Source: an uncultured Bacteroidales bacterium
GTDB lineage: Bacteria; Bacteroidota; Bacteroidia; Bacteroidales; F082
Direction of reading: 5' to 3'
Assembly (NCBI GenBank): GCA_900317155.1
Contig: ONFO01000010.1
Location: forward strand, 27,362-91,361
DNA: 64,000 nt
Below, piece by piece: positions 7,968 through 16,616 of the stretch; position 1 is the first letter of the stretch; the number at the start of each line of letters is the position of its first letter. The notes under the pieces were generated by a model. That model was not told the DNA's origin and made no database searches. It worked only from the letters and a program-made list of their open reading frames with translations. A program made the position numbers and the translations under genes.

Positions 7968-10010
7968 ATGAAGAAAGTTTTATTCCTTTCACTTGCAATG
8001 GCCGTCGCCATGACTGGCTTTGCACAAAAGCCAGTCGTCAAAAAGACCGACTTGGCCAACCAACCTGTGAAGATGAACGCTCGCGTTCTCAAAGGCAACG
8101 AAACTCAGGCTACTGACTTCGGCCAACAGTTCGTTCTTCCTAGCGTCTCCAACAACACCGTGACGAAAGGCGATGATCGCTTTGATGAGTACCAAATCAT
8201 GACTACCAACTACGATTTGCAATCAAACAGCGCTTTGGGCAATCGTATCGCCACATGGCCTGATGGTAGCGCCGCTTTCACTGCCACTTGGGACCACTCG
8301 GGCAACACTAGTTTCCCTGATCGTGGTACTGGTTACAATTTCTTCTCTCCCGAAGACGGTTTTGGTGATGAGCCCGAAGCCCGCATCGAGTCTGTTAAAG
8401 CTGGATGGCCTTCTATTGCTGCCATGGGCAATGGCGAAATCCTTGCCTCACACGCCAACAGCAAGGTTCAAGTCTACAAGAGAGAGACAAAAGGCCAAGG
8501 CGAATGGGAAAATGTCTGGGAAAGCCCCGTCAACACCACCTGGCCCAGAATCGCCACTACCGACAATGGTCAGTATGTTCATCTGGTAAGTGCTGAGCAA
8601 AACAGCAGCAACACCCTTCAAAATTATGTGTATTATGCCCGTTCTACCGATGGCGGCCAAACCTTCACCGAGCTGGCCTATCCTCCGTTGGTTGATGTCG
8701 AAGGCATGTACAGATACGACATTGGCGCCGACGACTATGTCATGGCCACCAACGGCAAGAACATCGCTATCCTCTTCGGCGGTCTTAACTACGACTTGTT
8801 CTACATCATCTCCCATGACAACGGAGAGACTTGGGAAAAGCAAATCATTTGGAACTATCCTTACGACCACTCAGTTGACTGGCTCACCACCACCTACAGT
8901 GCTGAAACCGACTCCATTTGGTCTCCCGACGGTTCACACTCCATCGCCATCGACAATAATGGCACCGTGCATGTAGCTTTCGGCCTGATTCGCTGGGCTC
9001 CCAGTGAAGACCACGATGGCTCATATACCTATTGGCCTTATACCGATGGTATAGTGTATTGGAACTCCAACTTCACCAACGAACAAGGCACCCACGAAAT
9101 CCCGAACTTTGGCGACTGGAGTGGTGATGTCAACTTCCCTGAGATGGTCTCTAACGGCACCAACGGCATCAGCAACACACTGAACGCCGACCGCATCTGG
9201 GCGATGGCTGAAGACCTTGGCAACAACTATGGCAACCTCTACGTCATCAGCGCACCCGATGAGAATGGCGACGGCACAGTCGACTTCACCGACTATTGGA
9301 ACAATACCGAATACCACTATCGTTCGCATTGCATATCCACCATGCCTGGCATCTCCGTTGATGAACAAGGTAACATGATCATTGCCTACTCCACGCTTTC
9401 AGAACTCCGCGTCAACAACGAAGCTGCACACCACTACAGAAGCTGCTATGTCACTGCCAGAGACTACACTGGAACTTGGTATGAAAACGGCATCAACCTC
9501 AGCCGCGACTTCATGCATGAAATGAGTGAGGTTTACTCTGTAACCACCACTTCGCAAGGCAGCAATGGCGAGTTCTGGGTTATGTATTCGGAAGACGATA
9601 AGATTGGTTTGTATCTGGACTTCAATGGTCCTAACACCAGCAGCCCGAACTCAAATAACGGCGGTGTCCTCACTGAGAACTACATCTATGGTGTGAAGGT
9701 TATCCCTGCCTTGGAACTGGAAGGCTGGAGTGTTGAAGAGCAAGAAGCCATCAACCCGATGACCAGCACCCGCGTGTATCCTAACCCCGCCTCCGACGTG
9801 CTCAACATCGAAGTGAATGCCTCACAGGCTTCTGAGATGAGCATCAGCGTCTACAACATCATGGGCCAAAACGTGATGAACCAAAACGTGAACGTCACCA
9901 CGGGCATGAACACCAGAAACATCAACATCAGCGAACTGAACAGCGGTATCTACTTCGTGACCGTCAAGGCCAACGGCTTTGAAAACACCATGAAGTTCAT
10001 CGTGAAGTAA
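7968..10010 (+). CDS. Secreted Asp-box (BNR) beta-propeller protein, T9SS cargo (copy 1 of 3)
   Basis: 680 residues. Signal peptide at 1-19 (…MTGFAQ). The body contains sialidase-type Asp-box motifs S-T-D-G-G-Q-T-F (about 226-233) and S-H-D-N-G-E-T-W (about 284-291), which mark turns of a beta-propeller. The C-terminus is a T9SS type A domain (V-Y-P-N-P-A-S-D near 601, ending G-I-Y-F-V-T…F-I-V-K). The catalytic Arg triad and FRIP of true sialidases are not evident, so enzymatic activity is not claimed; binding or an unknown glycoside or peptide target is possible. It is the most divergent of three tandem paralogues and has its own promoter and terminator. Confidence 0.85.
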   Translation: MKKVLFLSLAMAVAMTGFAQKPVVKKTDLANQPVKMNARVLKGNETQATDFGQQFVLPSVSNNTVTKGDDRFDEYQIMTTNYDLQSNSALGNRIATWPDGSAAFTATWDHSGNTSFPDRGTGYNFFSPEDGFGDEPEARIESVKAGWPSIAAMGNGEILASHANSKVQVYKRETKGQGEWENVWESPVNTTWPRIATTDNGQYVHLVSAEQNSSNTLQNYVYYARSTDGGQTFTELAYPPLVDVEGMYRYDIGADDYVMATNGKNIAILFGGLNYDLFYIISHDNGETWEKQIIWNYPYDHSVDWLTTTYSAETDSIWSPDGSHSIAIDNNGTVHVAFGLIRWAPSEDHDGSYTYWPYTDGIVYWNSNFTNEQGTHEIPNFGDWSGDVNFPEMVSNGTNGISNTLNADRIWAMAEDLGNNYGNLYVISAPDENGDGTVDFTDYWNNTEYHYRSHCISTMPGISVDEQGNMIIAYSTLSELRVNNEAAHHYRSCYVTARDYTGTWYENGINLSRDFMHEMSEVYSVTTTSQGSNGEFWVMYSEDDKIGLYLDFNGPNTSSPNSNNGGVLTENYIYGVKVIPALELEGWSVEEQEAINPMTSTRVYPNPASDVLNIEVNASQASEMSISVYNIMGQNVMNQNVNVTTGMNTRNINISELNSGIYFVTVKANGFENTMKFIVK

Positions 10011-10031
10011 GTTTCGACTACTGTTTTTGAC

Positions 10032-10060
10032 AAAAAAGGAGGCTTCGGCCTCCTTTTTTT
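10032..10060 (+). terminator. Strong intrinsic terminator
   Basis: Stem AAAAAAGGAGGC (10032-10043), TTCG tetraloop, GCCTCCTTTTTT (10048-10059). Confidence 0.95.
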
Positions 10061-10072
10061 GTCAAAAAACAC

Positions 10073-10101
10073 TTGTATTTGTAGAAATATCGCTATCTTT
10101 G
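10073..10101 (+). promoter_or_regulatory. Promoter of Asp-box copy 2
   Basis: TTG at 10073-10075, 18-nt spacer, TATCTTTG at 10094-10101, 65 nt before the ATG at 10166. Confidence 0.75.
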
Positions 10102-10165
10102 CACTCAATTAAACTAATTTAAAAACACAATTAACTCATCTATTTATTAATTAAACTCATTCAAA

Positions 10166-12103
10166 ATGAAAAAGTTATTTACTTTAGCATTAGTCTTGTT
10201 GGTGGCCACTGCTGGCTACTCGCAAGTGAGAAAGATGTCGTCAAACGACACTAAGAGAAGAGCTGCCACCATGCAAGTGACCAAAGGCATGGAGGTTTTC
10301 GAAAACGTGCAAAACGAGCCTAACATGGTGCGTAGCGACGGCGAGCTTGACTACTCGACCTACGACTGGCAGTCGAACTGTGGCCCGCGCACTTGGACCA
10401 TCACCTGGCCTGATGGCAAAGTTAACTTCGCCTACACCATTGCTTCCGACAACACCTTCAGCGACCGTGGTACCGGCATCGGCACCTACGATGCAGTAAA
10501 CGACGTGTGGACTCCACTCGATGGCCGTATCGAAAATGAGAGAACTGGTTTTGGCTCCATCGCCCGCTTCAAGGACAATGGCATCGTCGTTGCTGCCCAT
10601 ACTGCCAACGACCTTTGCATCTACATTGTAGAAGACAAGGACAACATGACAGCTAACAGCGTCCCGCATTCACTCGCTGTCGGCAGCGATGCCTACACGC
10701 ATCCTGCAGTGATGACCTCGGGCGAAAACCGTGACATCATCCACATGGCTGCCGCTAAGTTCGGAGCTTACGAAGGTGACGTTTACGAGCCCATCCGCTA
10801 CTGGCGTTCGTCCGACGGTGGCCAAACTTGGGACAAAGAGTATGTCGAGCTTCCCTTCCTCACCCAAGAATATGGTATCAACTGGGGCACCAACAGCTAC
10901 TATTGGATGGAAACCACCGAAGACAACCGTTTGGCCCTCGTCATCAACAACAGCTGGAGCGATGGCATGGTTATCTATAGCGACGACAACGGCGAAACTT
11001 GGGACAGAACAGTGTTCTATCACCACCCTGGTCCCTTCGAGCAATATCCCGACGACCATGTGGCTTTCCTCTATCCTCGTTGGACCTCTGCCCAGTGGGG
11101 CGCTAACAACGAACTCTGCCTGGCCTATGAATTCAACGGAACCAACGATGCAGCTTCCAGCGTTGATGGTGGCTACTATCCTGGCATCGGTGGCGTCGCC
11201 TTCTGGAGCGAAAGCCTGCCTTACCACGGCGAAAGCCTGCCCCAATACGGCGTTGACCCAACCAACCCCATGCCTACCACTCCTGGTCAACCCTTCATCA
11301 TGGACAGTGCCTATATCATGCAAGACATTTACATGAGCTGGATGCTTTGGAGCGATCAAACCCACGACATGTTCCCTGAATATATGGGTTATCTTGCCCC
11401 ATTGGACGAAAATGGCCAGCCCGAAGGCCCCACAATTGATGATGTCACCCATGCTCTCGGCATTGAAGATCTCTCCAATTGTCACGGTAAATACAATTGC
11501 GGTCCGACCGCCATGCCCGCGATGGCCAAGGTGAGCGACAATGCTTTTGTCGCCGTTTGGAGCTCAGTAGATGAGTTAAACATTGATGGTTCTTCAAACT
11601 TGAACTACTTCAAGCTCTTTGCTTCCGCTTCCGATGATGGTGGTCGCACTTGGGATCATCAAGTCCAGCTCACCACCGACTTCATGTTTGAAATGTCAGA
11701 ATGTGTCTACCCACAAGCTGCTGTGGTTGGCAACACCCTCGTAGTCGCCGCTCAATTTGACGGTGGCACTGGTTCTTTCGTCCAAAACGACGACACAGAA
11801 TCTGGCGACAACTACTACCAAGGCCTGACCTTCGAACTGACCGACCTCTTCCCAGGTTTTGATGCAGTGGACGAAGTGGTGAGCCACAACACGCACATGA
11901 ACGTCTATCCTAACCCTGCCACCGACCAAATCGGCATCACCCTCAGCCAAAACGCTGACATCGTGATCTACAACATCATGGGTCAAAACGTGATGACTGT
12001 GGAAGGCCACGCCGGTGCCAACACCATCAACATCAGCAACCTTACGAGCGGTATCTACTTCGTCAACGCTGGTACCGAAACCCAGAAGTTCATTGTGAAA
12101 TAA
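10166..12103 (+). CDS. Secreted Asp-box (BNR) protein, T9SS cargo (copy 2 of 3)
   Basis: 645 residues. Signal peptide at 1-19. Three Asp-boxes: S-S-D-G-G-Q-T-W, S-D-D-N-G-E-T-W and S-D-D-G-G-R-T-W. The family-specific motifs Y-D-W-Q-S-N (about 66-71), Y-Y-P-G-I-G-G-V and L-P-Y-H-G-E-S recur in copy 3. The C-terminal T9SS domain (V-Y-P-N-P-A-T-D, ending F-I-V-K) is almost identical to that of copy 3 at both protein and DNA level. It has its own promoter and hairpin terminator, so it is probably monocistronic. Extracellular or surface attached; molecular target unknown. Confidence 0.85.
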   Translation: MKKLFTLALVLLVATAGYSQVRKMSSNDTKRRAATMQVTKGMEVFENVQNEPNMVRSDGELDYSTYDWQSNCGPRTWTITWPDGKVNFAYTIASDNTFSDRGTGIGTYDAVNDVWTPLDGRIENERTGFGSIARFKDNGIVVAAHTANDLCIYIVEDKDNMTANSVPHSLAVGSDAYTHPAVMTSGENRDIIHMAAAKFGAYEGDVYEPIRYWRSSDGGQTWDKEYVELPFLTQEYGINWGTNSYYWMETTEDNRLALVINNSWSDGMVIYSDDNGETWDRTVFYHHPGPFEQYPDDHVAFLYPRWTSAQWGANNELCLAYEFNGTNDAASSVDGGYYPGIGGVAFWSESLPYHGESLPQYGVDPTNPMPTTPGQPFIMDSAYIMQDIYMSWMLWSDQTHDMFPEYMGYLAPLDENGQPEGPTIDDVTHALGIEDLSNCHGKYNCGPTAMPAMAKVSDNAFVAVWSSVDELNIDGSSNLNYFKLFASASDDGGRTWDHQVQLTTDFMFEMSECVYPQAAVVGNTLVVAAQFDGGTGSFVQNDDTESGDNYYQGLTFELTDLFPGFDAVDEVVSHNTHMNVYPNPATDQIGITLSQNADIVIYNIMGQNVMTVEGHAGANTINISNLTSGIYFVNAGTETQKFIVK

Positions 12104-12129
12104 TCATTCACCTTGTACGACAACTTAAG

Positions 12130-12157
12130 AAGGAGGCCTTCGGGTCTCCTTTTTTTG
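12130..12157 (+). terminator. Intrinsic terminator after Asp-box copy 2
   Basis: AAGGAGGCC (12130-12138), TTCG loop, GGTCTCCTT (12143-12151) with one G-T wobble, then T run. Confidence 0.9.
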
Positions 12158-12181
12158 TAGGCTAAAAAACGGCCAAATTAC

Positions 12182-12210
12182 TTGTATATAAAGAAAAAAC
12201 ATTATTTTTG
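12182..12210 (+). promoter_or_regulatory. Promoter of Asp-box copy 3
   Basis: TTG near 12182-12184, 18-nt spacer, TATTTTTG at 12203-12210, 63 nt before the ATG at 12273. The layout is the same as upstream of copy 2. Confidence 0.75.
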
Positions 12211-12272
12211 CTTTCAAATACTATCAAGAAAACACAAGAAATTAACCTATTATTAATCAAAACCCATTAAAA

Positions 12273-14210
12273 ATGAAAAAGTTATTTACTTTTGCATTGG
12301 CCCTGATGGTAGTTGTTGGCAGCTACGCACAGGTGCAAAAAGTGTCGAGTAAAGACGCTAAGATGAAAGTCGCCCAAGAGATGACCCTCTCAGGCGAAGA
12401 ATTGTATCAAAATGTCGGTAGCTTGCCGAACATGACCCGCACGGATGCCGAATTGGACTTCACCACCTACGACTGGCAGACCAACACGGCCGGCAAGAAC
12501 TGGACCATGACCTTCCCCGATGGTTGCGTGGGTATGGCTTACGTCATTGCCACCGACCAGGATTACACCGACCGTGGCACGAACATCGCCATTTACTATC
12601 CCCAAGATGATGCTTGGAAAACCTCGGAAGGCCTGATTGAAGACCACAAGACCGGCTTTGGCTGCGCCGCCCGCTACGGACAAAACGGCATCGTGGTGGT
12701 TTCGCGTAACCCCAGCAGCAGCACCTGCGAAGTCTACATCATCGAAGACAAGGACAACCTGCCTCACGGCGACCTTGCTCCTATCTACGTCATGGATGGT
12801 GAGCACAACCCACACTTCCCTGCTGTGATGTGCACTGGTCCCAACCACGACCACATCCACATCCTCGTCACTGGCCTCAACGAGACAACTGCTGACGGCC
12901 AAGTCAATCCCTACTACTACATCCGTTCTTTGGACGGCGGCCAGACCTGGAGCGACTTCATGACCATCGACTTCCTCGGCCGTAACTACTGCCCCCAATA
13001 CGGTAGTGGCCAAGATGCCTACTTCATGGAGAACACTGGCGGCAACCGACTTGACATCGTGGTGAACACCCGTCGTGGCGATGGCGTCGTGCTGACTTCT
13101 AATGACGAAGGCGACACCTGGACGAGAACCGAGTACTATCACCACCCCGGCATCGACGTCGATTTCGGCGAAAGCATGTACATGTATCCTCGTTGGACTT
13201 CAGCATTGTGGGACAACAGCGGTGTCCTGCACCTAGCCTACGAGTTTGGCGGCGGCACCGGTGATGCCACCTCAACAAGCTACTATCCTGGCATCGGTGG
13301 CGTGGTTTATTGGAACAGCGAAATGCCCTACCACGGCGAAAGTATCCCCCAATATGGCTGCGACCCCAACAACCCCAAACCCATGAGCCCTGGCGAACCT
13401 TTCATCATCGACTCTGCTTACATCAACCAAGATATTTATGCTTCTTGGTGGTTATGGAGTGATGCCACTCACCCCATGTGGAGCGAATACATTGGTTACC
13501 TCACACCTCTGGATGAAACCGAACAGCCCCTCGTCGACCCCTACGAGGCCGCTTCATGGAATATTGAATTGGACGGAATCGGTGATGCCCATGGTCACTA
13601 TAACGGCGGCGTCTGCGAAATGCCCGTGTTGGTTAAGACCCCTAACGATGATTTGTTTGTTGCCGTATGGATTGCTATGGATGAGCACCATACGACCAGC
13701 GCCGGCATGCACTACTTCAAGGTATTCACCCGTGCCTCTATGGACCATGGTTTGACATGGACCCCCATGAAGCACCTCACTTCCGACTTCATGTTTGAAA
13801 TGTCGGAATGCGTCTACCCACAAGCTGCCATCACAGGCAACACCCTCGTGGTCGCCTGCCAAATGGATGGTGAGCCTCACTCCTACACCGTCAACAACGG
13901 TGACACCGAGGCATACGACAACTACTATCAGGCCTTCAGTTTTGACCTGGATGAACTCTTCGGCTTCGACGCCGTGGAAGAACAAGTGAGCAGCAACACG
14001 AAGATGAACCTCTATCCCAATCCTGCCGTTGACCAACTCAACATCACCCTCAACCAAAACACTGACATCGTGATCTACAACATCATGGGTCAAAACGTGA
14101 TGACTGTGGAAGGCCATGCTGGTGCCAACACCATCAACATCAGCAACCTGATGAGCGGCGTTTACTTCGTCAACGCTGGCACTGAAACCCAGAAGTTCAT
14201 TGTGAAGTAA
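12273..14210 (+). CDS. Secreted Asp-box (BNR) protein, T9SS cargo (copy 3 of 3)
   Basis: 645 residues, the same length as copy 2 and colinear with it. Signal peptide at 1-19 (…VVGSYAQ). Asp-box or degenerate Asp-box motifs: S-L-D-G-G-Q-T-W, S-N-D-E-G-D-T-W and S-M-D-H-G-L-T-W (third degenerate). It shares with copy 2 the segments Y-H-H-P-G, M-Y-P-R-W-T-S-A, Y-Y-P-G-I-G-G-V-V-Y-W and D-F-M-F-E-M-S-E-C-V-Y-P-Q-A. It ends in the same T9SS sorting domain. The last ~160 nt differ from copy 2 at only a handful of bases, suggesting recent duplication or gene conversion limited to the sorting domain. Function unknown. Confidence 0.85.
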   Translation: MKKLFTFALALMVVVGSYAQVQKVSSKDAKMKVAQEMTLSGEELYQNVGSLPNMTRTDAELDFTTYDWQTNTAGKNWTMTFPDGCVGMAYVIATDQDYTDRGTNIAIYYPQDDAWKTSEGLIEDHKTGFGCAARYGQNGIVVVSRNPSSSTCEVYIIEDKDNLPHGDLAPIYVMDGEHNPHFPAVMCTGPNHDHIHILVTGLNETTADGQVNPYYYIRSLDGGQTWSDFMTIDFLGRNYCPQYGSGQDAYFMENTGGNRLDIVVNTRRGDGVVLTSNDEGDTWTRTEYYHHPGIDVDFGESMYMYPRWTSALWDNSGVLHLAYEFGGGTGDATSTSYYPGIGGVVYWNSEMPYHGESIPQYGCDPNNPKPMSPGEPFIIDSAYINQDIYASWWLWSDATHPMWSEYIGYLTPLDETEQPLVDPYEAASWNIELDGIGDAHGHYNGGVCEMPVLVKTPNDDLFVAVWIAMDEHHTTSAGMHYFKVFTRASMDHGLTWTPMKHLTSDFMFEMSECVYPQAAITGNTLVVACQMDGEPHSYTVNNGDTEAYDNYYQAFSFDLDELFGFDAVEEQVSSNTKMNLYPNPAVDQLNITLNQNTDIVIYNIMGQNVMTVEGHAGANTINISNLMSGVYFVNAGTETQKFIVK

Positions 14211-14229
14211 GCTTCAATGATTGAACATG

Positions 14230-14257
14230 AAAAAGGAGACCTTAGGGCCTCCTTTTT
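14230..14257. terminator. Bidirectional terminator between convergent genes
   Basis: AAAAAGGAGACC, short loop, GGCCTCCTTTTTT. It is A-rich on the left and T-rich on the right, so it can serve the Asp-box gene (+) and the PdxA-like gene (-). Confidence 0.8.
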
Positions 14258-15252
14258 TATTGCTCTTTCCGATGACTGACCACATCTGAAGCCAAGAAGA
14301 GTGCCTTTCGATAAGCATCGGGAGTGGCCTTGTTCATATTGGCGATGTCGAAAGCAGGCCCATGAAGCGGTGCCGCACACACGACGGGCAAACCCGCCCA
14401 ATAATAAGCACAACCGTCCAACGAGAAGAACTTCATCGGAAACACGCCCTGCTCATAATGCAAAGCCAAGATGCCATCGTATTTCTTCCACCAACCTGTG
14501 ACAAACAACTGTGAGGCTGAGAATGGACCGAAGGCGAAAACGCCCTTGTGCTGCGCATCGCCAATGGCCTTCACCACCTTTTCATCGTCGCCAATCGGGA
14601 GGGAGCCCGAATGCGGATTCACTCCCATGACGGCAATCTTAGGTGAAGCAATGCCAAAATCGGTCTTCAAGGCTTGCGCGAACGTGCTCAGTTTTGAGGC
14701 GACAAAACGGATGTCGATTTGCTCAAGTGCCATACTCAAAGGGATATCGCCCGTGGCCAGGCCGATGCGCATCTGACCGCTCACCAAGACCTGCAAAGGG
14801 TCGGAGTCCTTATAGAATGAAAGCAGGAAATCGCGGTTGCTTTTTGCCACAATGGGATTGTCGGGAGCCGTCACCAAGGCATCGATATAGCTGTTTTGAA
14901 GGTCTTCGGCCGCTCTCTTCATTGAAAGCACCGACATCTCCGCCGACACCTCCGAAGGTGTGCCTGGCTCAATCTTCAGCTCATTTTCCACGATGTTAAT
15001 GATGTTGAACTTCTTATCCCCCGACTGACGCGCATCACGAGTTAGCGAATAATTAGGGCTTTCCATACCGAAATTCTTCTTGTAATAGGAAAAAACCTTC
15101 GACTGGCCATACAAGACAGGAGTAAAGGTTTCGAACATACGGGCATCGGAAAAAGCTTTCAGCATGATTTCATAACTGATGCCGTTGAAGTCGCCCTGAC
15201 TGAGGCCAATCCGAGGAAGGTGGGAGGTTGTAGCATTGTCTGGCATAGGCAC
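14257..15252 (-). CDS. pdxA: PdxA-like 4-hydroxythreonine-4-phosphate dehydrogenase homologue with altered metal site
   Basis: 331 residues. The overall PdxA fold is clear: G-L-S-Q-G-D-F-N-G-I-S-Y-E near the start, V-N-P-H-S-G (211-216), H-G-P-A-F-D-I-A-N (298-305) and T-P-D-A-Y-R-K-A-L at the end. PdxA oxidises 4-phosphohydroxy-L-threonine in pyridoxal phosphate synthesis. From family knowledge, catalysis uses T-A-P-I-N-K and three metal-binding histidines. Here the first motif is T-A-P-D-N-P, the segment with the G-H-T-E-x-L histidine is shortened to S-N-R-D-F-L, T-G/T-H-I-P reads T-G-D169-I-P, and Y-H-D-Q-G reads H265-Y266-E-Q-G. The gene is intact, so the protein may have another activity. 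It has its own promoter box. Confidence 0.8.
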   Translation of the reverse strand: MPMPDNATTSHLPRIGLSQGDFNGISYEIMLKAFSDARMFETFTPVLYGQSKVFSYYKKNFGMESPNYSLTRDARQSGDKKFNIINIVENELKIEPGTPSEVSAEMSVLSMKRAAEDLQNSYIDALVTAPDNPIVAKSNRDFLLSFYKDSDPLQVLVSGQMRIGLATGDIPLSMALEQIDIRFVASKLSTFAQALKTDFGIASPKIAVMGVNPHSGSLPIGDDEKVVKAIGDAQHKGVFAFGPFSASQLFVTGWWKKYDGILALHYEQGVFPMKFFSLDGCAYYWAGLPVVCAAPLHGPAFDIANMNKATPDAYRKALFLASDVVSHRKEQ

Positions 15253-15292
15253 AATTTTTTACTAAGCTGAATTTCAACAGGAAATCAGACTT

Positions 15293-15300
15293 CAAAATTA
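15293..15300 (-). promoter_or_regulatory. -7 promoter box of the PdxA-like gene
   Basis: CAAAATTA on the plus strand, i.e. TAATTTTG on the minus strand, 41 nt before the start codon. Confidence 0.55.
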
Positions 15301-15322
15301 GACAATAATATTGTAAAACAAA

Positions 15323-15340
15323 AAAAAACGGCCGTTTTTT
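15323..15340. terminator. Loopless AT/GC palindrome at the end of waaA
   Basis: AAAAAACGGCCGTTTTTT is a perfect 18-nt palindrome overlapping the waaA stop region. It could act as a weak terminator in either direction. Confidence 0.45.
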
Positions 15341-16613
15341 ACAAAAAAAGTGTGTTTTTGAAGCCTTTTATGATGATTTCCGTCGCTCCAACCTGCGATT
15401 TGAGATAGTTTCGGCAAGTTGAAGAAGACTTTTCATAAAATGCATCGTCAGTCATCAGCCGGGTGAAGACAGCGTTCAACCCAACAGAGTCTTTGACAGA
15501 GAAAGCCCCTTGCAGCGACACCAAATCGACCGCCTCCTTGAAACTTTCGTATTTCGGGCCAAACACCACTGGGCAACCGAACGTAACCGGTTCTTGGATA
15601 TTGTGGATGTTGACTCCAAAACCACCACCGATATAGACGAACCTTGCATATTGATAAAGCTGCGACAATATGCCAATCGTATTCACAATCAAAATCCTTA
15701 ACCGCTTTTCGGCAGCCAAATCAGAATAGCATTGTGCTTCGGGGAACATGGCTTTGATTTGTGCCACATGTGACTCCGAGATGTCGTGCGGGGCGATGAT
15801 GAGGCAATAGTCGTCGGGCATTGTGGGAAGGAAATCCAACAACAACTTCTCATCGGGCAGCCAAGAGCTTCCCGCTATGATACATTTGCGCCCACCAATG
15901 AAATGCTCAATTTCCGGGAACGGCTTGGCTTGCTTAGCGATGTCAGCAACGCGGTCGAAGCGCGTGTCGCCACAAATGGTGACGTCATTCAAGCCATGCT
16001 CATGGAGCAATCGTGCCGTGGTTTCGTCCTGCACGAAGAAGTGGGTTACCGTCTGCAATTGTTTGCGGAACCATTTGCCGTAGGGCTTGAAGAAAAAATC
16101 GTCCTCATGGAGAATGAGCGAAATGTAGAACAACGGAATGCCCGCCTTTTTCAACGCCCGCATATAATTGAACCAAAAATCGTATTTGATGAAAAATGCC
16201 GCCACGAAATGATGGCTTTTCACCCAACGAGCAGCGTTACGAGGTGTGTCGACCGGAAGATAGGCCACCTCGTCGGCATAGGCATAATCTTTCCTGACCT
16301 CATAGCCCGAAGGCGAGAAAAACGTGAGTAAAATCTTAAACTGTGGAAACTGTTTTCTAATGGCCTCGATGACAGGACGGCCTTGTTCGAACTCTCCTAA
16401 AGAAGCGGCATGAAACCAAATCCAGTCTGAATCAGGTTCCTGAGGTTCAGCATGAGGATGCGAAAGCCTCCTTAGCTTGCTCTTCAACCAATCCACCGGC
16501 TTTTGTTTCCGCCGTCCTTCGACCCATAGTTTCGCCTTTTCGTTGCCAAACAATGACGCTATCCAAACGCCGAGCGAATACAGCAGGACTCCTATGGTAA
16601 ACAGTATCAGCAC
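15339..16613 (-). CDS. waaA: 3-deoxy-D-manno-octulosonic acid (Kdo) transferase
   Basis: 424 residues. Transfers Kdo from CMP-Kdo to lipid A precursor at the inner face of the cytoplasmic membrane in LPS core assembly. An N-terminal hydrophobic anchor (residues ~2-20) is followed by the GT30 motif W-F-H-A-A-S-L-G-E-F-E-Q-G-R-P (about 67-81; the Glu is the family's catalytic base), G-D-T-R-F-D-R-V, A-G-S-S-W near 250 and the C-terminal G-G-G-F-G-x-x-x-H-N-x-x-E-P loop. It begins with GTG, 3 nt after the stop of the upstream outer-membrane gene, so the two are almost certainly cotranscribed and coupled. The length is normal. Confidence 0.93.
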   Translation of the reverse strand: MLILFTIGVLLYSLGVWIASLFGNEKAKLWVEGRRKQKPVDWLKSKLRRLSHPHAEPQEPDSDWIWFHAASLGEFEQGRPVIEAIRKQFPQFKILLTFFSPSGYEVRKDYAYADEVAYLPVDTPRNAARWVKSHHFVAAFFIKYDFWFNYMRALKKAGIPLFYISLILHEDDFFFKPYGKWFRKQLQTVTHFFVQDETTARLLHEHGLNDVTICGDTRFDRVADIAKQAKPFPEIEHFIGGRKCIIAGSSWLPDEKLLLDFLPTMPDDYCLIIAPHDISESHVAQIKAMFPEAQCYSDLAAEKRLRILIVNTIGILSQLYQYARFVYIGGGFGVNIHNIQEPVTFGCPVVFGPKYESFKEAVDLVSLQGAFSVKDSVGLNAVFTRLMTDDAFYEKSSSTCRNYLKSQVGATEIIIKGFKNTLFL

Positions 16614-16616
16614 ACC

